Shown one piece after another: positions 58,453 to 64,000 of a stretch of DNA of 64,000 bases. Both the position numbers and the translations under genes were made by a program. The notes beneath the pieces were generated by a model that searched no databases, was not told where the DNA came from, and saw only the letters and a program-made list of their open reading frames with translations. Each line of letters opens with the position of its first letter. Within the stretch, counting starts at the first letter, position 1. Source of the DNA: Laetiporus sulphureus 93-53 (taxonomy: Eukaryota > Basidiomycota > Agaricomycetes > Polyporales > Laetiporaceae); the NCBI RefSeq assembly GCF_001632365.1, contig NW_024468581.1, positions 7,850-71,849 on the forward strand, written 5' to 3'.

Positions 58453-61400
58453 ATGGACCTCATCAATAGCATCAATCGCAGTCATGGACTGGGCAGCATT
58501 CGCGAAACCCTCGAAGCAGAGGATCCAATTGTCGTATTGCGGGGCAAATTGGAACGAGCTTGTGAACGGTGAGCGACTTCTCTTGTGCACACTTTTCGTG
58601 CCTGACGGATTCGTGTAGCTTGTCCAAAGATTTGTACAATACGAAGACTCATTTCTTGCTCGAGTTCATCCAGAACGCGGATGATAACGCTTATGGGCCC
58701 GGTTCAGTTCCGACTTTGCAGCTCCAACTGGAAGGTCGCCAGATGACGATCAAATGCAACGAGCAAGGCTTTACGCCTGCTAATGTGAAGGCGATATGCG
58801 ATATAGGTGGAAGCACGAAGACGAAGGATAAGTTGATACAGGGATACATTGGTGTGGTTTTATGGATATCTCCGCTAGAAATCTCTGCTGACAAACTTAC
58901 TTAACATCTGAACTCTAGGCGAGAAGGGAATAGGTTAGCTTGATGCCTGTCGTGACACACATCATGTTGTTGATTGCTGCCGTAGGTTTCAAGGCGGTGT
59001 TTGTCGTCGCATCCAAAGTGCATGTCGCGTCCAACGCCTATACTTTCAGATTTGATCGCGATGCGCCACTGGGCATGATCAATCCAATATGGGACGCCAC
59101 TCACAATGTTGATCAGGGCTGGACGACATTTCGGTTGGACATAGCGGAGCACGAGCATATGGGAAAGCTGAGTAAGCAGATAGGCGAGATACAGCCGTCC
59201 CTACTGCTCTTTCTCCGTAAACTGCGTTCAATCGGAATGCGGGTGACCACCGCAAATTATCCACATATGCGGACAATCAGCGTTGCGCGGAATGATCCCG
59301 CTCCGGACATCGTCGAGCTAGAGCGCTGGGAGAACGGAACGAGCGTGCTGAAATGCAGGTACATTGTGATCAAGCACATGGTCTCGACCATCCTCGACGA
59401 GCCGAAGAGAGAGGGAATCGGACGGAGCGAGGTCGTGTTAGCGTTTCCTATGACATCTGACGAGCAACCGATACTCGCGGATCAATACGTTCACGCATTT
59501 CTTCCTGTAAGCCAATATGGCTTCGCCGTGCGTATATTATCTGTCTACTCGGTTTTTTTGTCTTATGTTTTTTGAGGACAGTTCGTGACTCAAGGAGACT
59601 TTCTAACCCCATCAAGCCGGGAATCGATCCTAGCAGACTCCCGATGGAACGAGAGGCTATTCTTGGGCATCAGTGATGCCTTCTTTATCGCCATTGATAG
59701 GTTCCAAGACCATCCGGTCCTCAAAGATGTCTGGATTCGTTTTGTTCCTTTACGTCCCAAACAGCCCTTTGCTAAGGTGGCAGAACGCATTGCATCTATG
59801 CTCGCGAAGCGCGCTGTACTGCGGTCCACGGATGGAGCGCTTTGTCATCCTATCCACCTGATCGTTGTTCTAAGAGAATTGTGCGACCTTGATGGGGAAC
59901 CCCTCATCCCTGCGCAGTACTTGTCCGGCAAACTCCGTTACCTCTCAAAATCCTATAACGTGTCCCAGGACATGATCTATCTGCAACGGCTCGGTGTGCG
60001 CACCATGAATGACCAAGACTTCTTTGATGGTCTCAAACGAATGGGTAACCAAATCTCTCGACAATCCGACTCCTGGCACGAACTCGTGTGTGGTAAATTG
60101 CACGACAAGATCACGAAGGGCAAGCAAGGGAGGAAAGCTAAACCTGCAATCCTAGATCTAGTAATCCTCCCTCTGAATGATGGCTCTTGGGCGTCCGCGA
60201 AGTCTGCCCCGAGCCATGTCTTCGTCTCCGACTTGAAGGAGTTCAAGGAGTTGCAACTCTCGAGCATCAGAGAGGGCATCCCAGAGACGTCTTCCAGATA
60301 CCGGTTCTATGCCGCTCTCGGGGTCAAACCTGCCGGACCAGCTCTCATCGCAGAACGCATTCTGACCTCGCAAACATCGACTGCTCCCGAGACGCTATTG
60401 CGTTATTCCCGATTCTTCTTTGAACATCGGCGAGTTCGTGGTATGCCTTCTGCCTCGACTCTCAAAGTCGTGGACGAACGCGGGCTCTTGGCAGATGGCA
60501 AAGAATCATACCTGGATCTATCGAATGACAAAGAGACTGAGACAACCTCGCTGCGCAGTATACTTCCCTCGACCGCTCGATTCCTACATCCGACCTACAC
60601 CGATACTTACCAGGACCGATATTGGACAATGTGGCTACAAGACAGTCTTGGTGTCAACACAGCTCCTCGAGTCGTGTCCGGACGACTATCACTGGAATTT
60701 CAGATGATGACGCAAACGCTAGAGACATCTCGCTTGCTCTTGGTCCTCCGGGAGTATTGGCCTCAGATGTCTAGAAAGCTCTCTCAAGAAGGTAAAACCC
60801 AATTGTCGCGAATGATTGTGACATGTGAAGATGGCAGATACCCACTCGAAACGACTGCATTGAGGAGGAGGGCTCTTCAAAGCCTTCCCAATGGTCACAT
60901 TCGTTTCTTGCCTATGTTGAACGCAAACGACCATGGATGGAATTTCCTTGGAGAACTCGGCGTCATGATCGATGCCGATTTGGGTACATTCATCAAGATT
61001 CTCATACATCTGCAGCAGACGAAATGTCAAGAGGAATCCTCGATTATGGAAACCTATAAGCAGCTCAACGCTAGGTTCCACGACAATCCTGGTGCTATCT
61101 GGTGAGCTCTACGCGATGGTGTTCCGCGAGACAATCAATGTTCATCCATTTGCATAGTTCCGCGTTCAAGGACTATCCCTTACTCTATGTCCCCCGAGCA
61201 CGCGAAGGTGGCTCGCATACATGGCTTGCGCTTCGCGATGCATACTGGGACGGCCCACGGTCGCTCCGTTCTAAGGTGCTCGTGAAGCGTTTGTATCCGA
61301 CACTGGAGGACTTCTTCAGAGACAAGCTCGGAATGCAAAACGCCTCTTTGCAGACTCTTGTAGATGAATTCAAGAACCTCGCTAATCAATGGAACGGAAA

Positions 61401-63191
61401 ACCGTTGCCTGAGTCGACCATTCTCAACATTGAGGGCAAGCTCCTTGAGATCACTGATTATCTTGTCCGAGATATGAAGGCGGCGTCGACTTTGTCACCA
61501 CTCGCACAACAGCCGATCTTCCCTGTTTTTCTTCCTGGGAAGAGAGATAGTCCAAGGCTACAAGCCATGGGCCTGTTCTACGTCCCAGACAGGAGCGGTA
61601 AGTACGCCGATCACTTCCTTGATCGAGTACCCCTCCTGGCCGTGTCCGCGATGCTTTCGATTGTTCGGATACAACCCTTACTGGACTCTGTTATCTGGAA
61701 GCAATCAGCACTGTATCTCGAGAATTCGGTCAGATCGCAAACCAAGGCGTCTGGAACAAGAACAGAGGACACTCAGGCAATGCAGCAATTTAAAAGCAGG
61801 TTGGAATACATCGAGAGGTGTGTATTCTGTTGCGCAATGCATGCTGTTGCTCACACCAAGTTCGTAGAGATCTTTACCACAAGAGAGGCTCTTCCGAGCA
61901 GATGGAGTTTCTACAGAAATTGGACACAATGACGGTTACGGTCGTTGACTCCATCCTTTCCACGTTGACTTTAGGAGGGCATACTGTAACTTCCAATGCA
62001 AACTCCTCGATTGAAGAGCAAGTAGGACGTGTCGCTATACTCGTAGCAAGGGCTTGTACGAACAGTAGCAGGAGGCGCAACCGAGAGATCTGCAGCCTCC
62101 TTGGCACCCGCTTGGGCTTGGATAGGATGAGCTTACAGACGTTGATTGATACACCACTTGACGAGGTCGAGGAGATGTTGGACGAGCAGGGTATTACAGC
62201 CATCCCAGCAGAAGCCCGTCGTCTACATTGTCATGCCCGCTACGAAGATGGCACTCTTGTCGATGCTAGCCCCCGAATCCTTTCTACAGAATCATCAGGA
62301 GCTGCGGCCATTCGTCTCTCATCAGCAGGCACACAAGGTCATCGCAGAGCGAAGTCAAACGTGGAAGCTGAAAAAACAAATGTGGACGTGCGGACTTTCC
62401 GGGCAAAAGCGGCAAAATCGTTGCTTTCATCCAGCCAAGTCCTGAGTGCAGGTTCTTCGCGGTTTCAAGCGCGCACCGCGGGCAACCTCGCCGCTCCTAT
62501 CAGTGCAGGAAAACATGGGAAGTCATCTGGAAAAGCATCAGAAAACAAGGATATGGCCGTCGCCCCATCGGCTGCAAATGATCGTGAGAACGGCATCATG
62601 GGCGAATATTTTGTGAGTAGCGTCGGGCTGTCACTTTTCAGATGTGTACTAATCACGTCACGCCGTGTAGATCTATGAAGTGCTGCAGCAGACTTTAGGA
62701 GCTGATTTCAATGAGGAGAATTGGACGAGCGAGCTCCGCGGCGAGATCTCCGGCTTTACGCCTTTCCAGGGTGATGCTCTGGCCGATTTCAGATACAAGG
62801 ATGATAAGGGCATATTGACAGGCTTATGGTATGGGAATCAGACTAAGTCCACTTGGGCAGGTAGGTGGCCAACATACCATCTCGAGATTAAGACAACGAG
62901 CGGGTCTGCGCGTGAGCCCTTTCATGTGAGCCAAAGGCAAATGGAGATGGTCAGTACCTGTCAATGAGTCCGACTACATATGCATACTTAGTAACAGATT
63001 GTTTGCAGGCATTGCACTTGACAAGCCGGACGGACTCGCCCGGAATAGTTCCAACCGATGTCTACGTGATCATCCTCGTCACCGGGATCCGTGGTGCATC
63101 CACTTCTTACGTGGTGTTTCTTGATCCCCACCGACGCATCTATGATGGGAATTTGTCGATTCAGTCCGATGTCTATCTCTCATTGCTATGA
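58453..63191 (+). CDS. GHKL-ATPase / DUF3883-like protein, array member 2
   Basis: Tandem paralogue of the gene at 52426 with the same exon order. It starts MDLINSINRSHGLGS. ATPase motifs: FLLEFIQNADDNAYG, ICDIGGSTKTKDK and GEKGIG with the 15-nt microexon at 58919-58933. The long central exon (59585-61105) matches member 1 throughout (LGVRTMNDQDFFDGLKRMG, LPLNDGSWASAK, DRYWTMWLQDSLGVN). An apparent frame change near 61820 is an intron (GTGTGT...GTAG, about 50 nt). The C-terminal domain has GEYF joined to IYEVL, GDALADFRYKDD, YHLEIKTTSG and FHVSQRQM, then DVYVIILVTGI and the stop at 63189-63191. All catalytic-looking residues of both domains are kept, so both functions are likely maintained. 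Confidence 0.85.
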
Positions 63192-63907
63192 TACTGCTAC
63201 TGACATACTCAGTGAAGACACGACACACAGCCGCTTGAAACTTCTTGCCATAATTTGATTGTAAAGCACTCTTCTTGGCTGATACCGCGAATGACAATGA
63301 TGATTTCATGTATTGCGCGAGTGCCTAAAGCTGAGGATTGATAGAACGAATGGTGATCTCCTACGCATAAAATTCTACGTGCATTTTAGTAGTGCAGCCC
63401 TGTTACAGGAAGCGGTGGCCTCACATGCAGGTCTGCGTGCTGGATAGCCTGACGCGTACAGTCACATTGCATCACAGCTTGTCACGCCGTGTGTACAGTG
63501 AATCGGCGAGAGTGCCTCCTCATCCTCGTCCTCCTTTGTAGCTCAGTCACTTTGATGTGTACGGACTATGCTCAGCTCCAGGCCTTCCCCTTTCAGGACT
63601 CGCTGACAGCGATCATCATTAAATTAACAACTATCCTTTGCCAGTAATCTACCGTGCAGCTATCACAATCCATAGTACCTGGTAGTCTACTTCTTTCTCT
63701 TAGAGCTCGAGCCCACGATTGAAGATGTAAGTCGTCATTCACCCAGATTGGAGCCAAGCGGCATGCTCTGCCGCTCGAATATGCGGGCGCTCTTGTACAC
63801 AGTGTGGTCTTTGAGTTTGATGTCTCATCACAGCCTCGGCAACGTGCACAATTCTTGTCCAAGTCTATATCGCGAAGACAAGAAGGCTGGATTCTGGCAC
63901 TTCAGCC
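63192..63907. promoter_or_regulatory. Spacer between array members 2 and 3
   Basis: 716 bp, shorter than the previous spacer, with a related word at 63445-63457. No gene supported and no clear TATA box. Confidence 0.4.
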
Positions 63908-64000
63908 ATGGACCTCGTCACCAGTATTAATCGTAGCCACGGCCTCGACGACAATATCAACATACGGCCCCCGGACGACCCAATCGTCGTACTTCGGGGT
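63908..64000 (+). CDS. GHKL-ATPase / DUF3883-like protein, array member 3 (cut by window end)
   Basis: The ATG at 63908 opens MDLVTSINRSHGLDDN, the same first-exon start as members 1 and 2, followed by DDPIVVLRG at the last bases. Only 31 codons are visible, so whether the gene is complete is unknown. Its presence shows that the tandem array continues past the window. Confidence 0.8.
   Translation, partial: MDLVTSINRSHGLDDNINIRPPDDPIVVLRG

Noticed and set aside
61815..61870. Frameshift splitting array member 2 between its ATPase and DUF3883-like parts
   Set aside because: A GTGTGT...GTAG intron with a CTCAC branch-like site explains the frame change, and member 1 has a matching intron at the same place.
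1..64000. CRISPR array, bacterial operons or riboswitches
   Set aside because: The window is spliced fungal sequence and no regularly spaced direct repeats were seen.

Overview
This is a eukaryotic window, almost certainly from a filamentous basidiomycete (Agaricomycete-type). Genes are dense and cut by many introns of about 45-60 nt. The gene set fits: PDR-type ABC transporter, F-box protein, P450s, cullin-3, a Gap1-type RasGAP and fungal LTR retrotransposons. It is draft sequence, with one 100-N gap at 21112-21211. Several single-base frameshifts could be either decay or assembly error.

Layout. 1-4241 is a nested retrotransposon graveyard: the 3' end of a Ty3/gypsy element whose polyprotein ends in chromodomain plus dUTPase, its 3' LTR, a reverse-oriented related LTR, and a 5'-truncated Ty1/copia RNase H with its 242-bp LTR. 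4801-8503 holds two tail-to-tail members of an unrecognised gene family. 8895-19864 is housekeeping: tRNA exportin (LOS1), a 244-bp foldback MITE, cullin-3 and an ER-lumenal J-protein with signal peptide and KDEL. 19865-25828 is a full-size PDR/ABCG transporter. 26699-33571 holds an F-box protein and two uncharacterised proteins. 34198-39119 holds a full-length RasGAP and, divergent from it, a truncated paralogue with a frameshift and a lost arginine finger. 39723-51260 is a decaying metabolic stretch: a damaged acetate kinase, one near-complete P450, one broken P450, a membrane protein, an intact cation/Ca2+ exchanger and a phosphoketolase relic.

52426-64000 is the most interesting part. It is a head-to-tail tandem array of at least three paralogues that fuse an N-terminal Hsp90/GHKL-type ATPase (sacsin/NO VEIN-like) to a C-terminal DUF3883-like domain with a PD-(D/E)XK-nuclease-like look. 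In both complete copies a separate 15-nt in-phase microexon encodes the glycine box of the ATP lid. Such arrays suit birth-and-death evolution, as in genome defence or self/non-self recognition, but the function here is unknown.

How the genes fit together: most are independent housekeeping units. Two relationships stand out. Acetate kinase and phosphoketolase are consecutive steps of one pathway and both are damaged here. The divergent RasGAP pair and the ATPase-DUF3883 array are local duplications. Exon boundaries were read by eye from GT/AG sites, frame continuity and paralogue comparison, so they are models.
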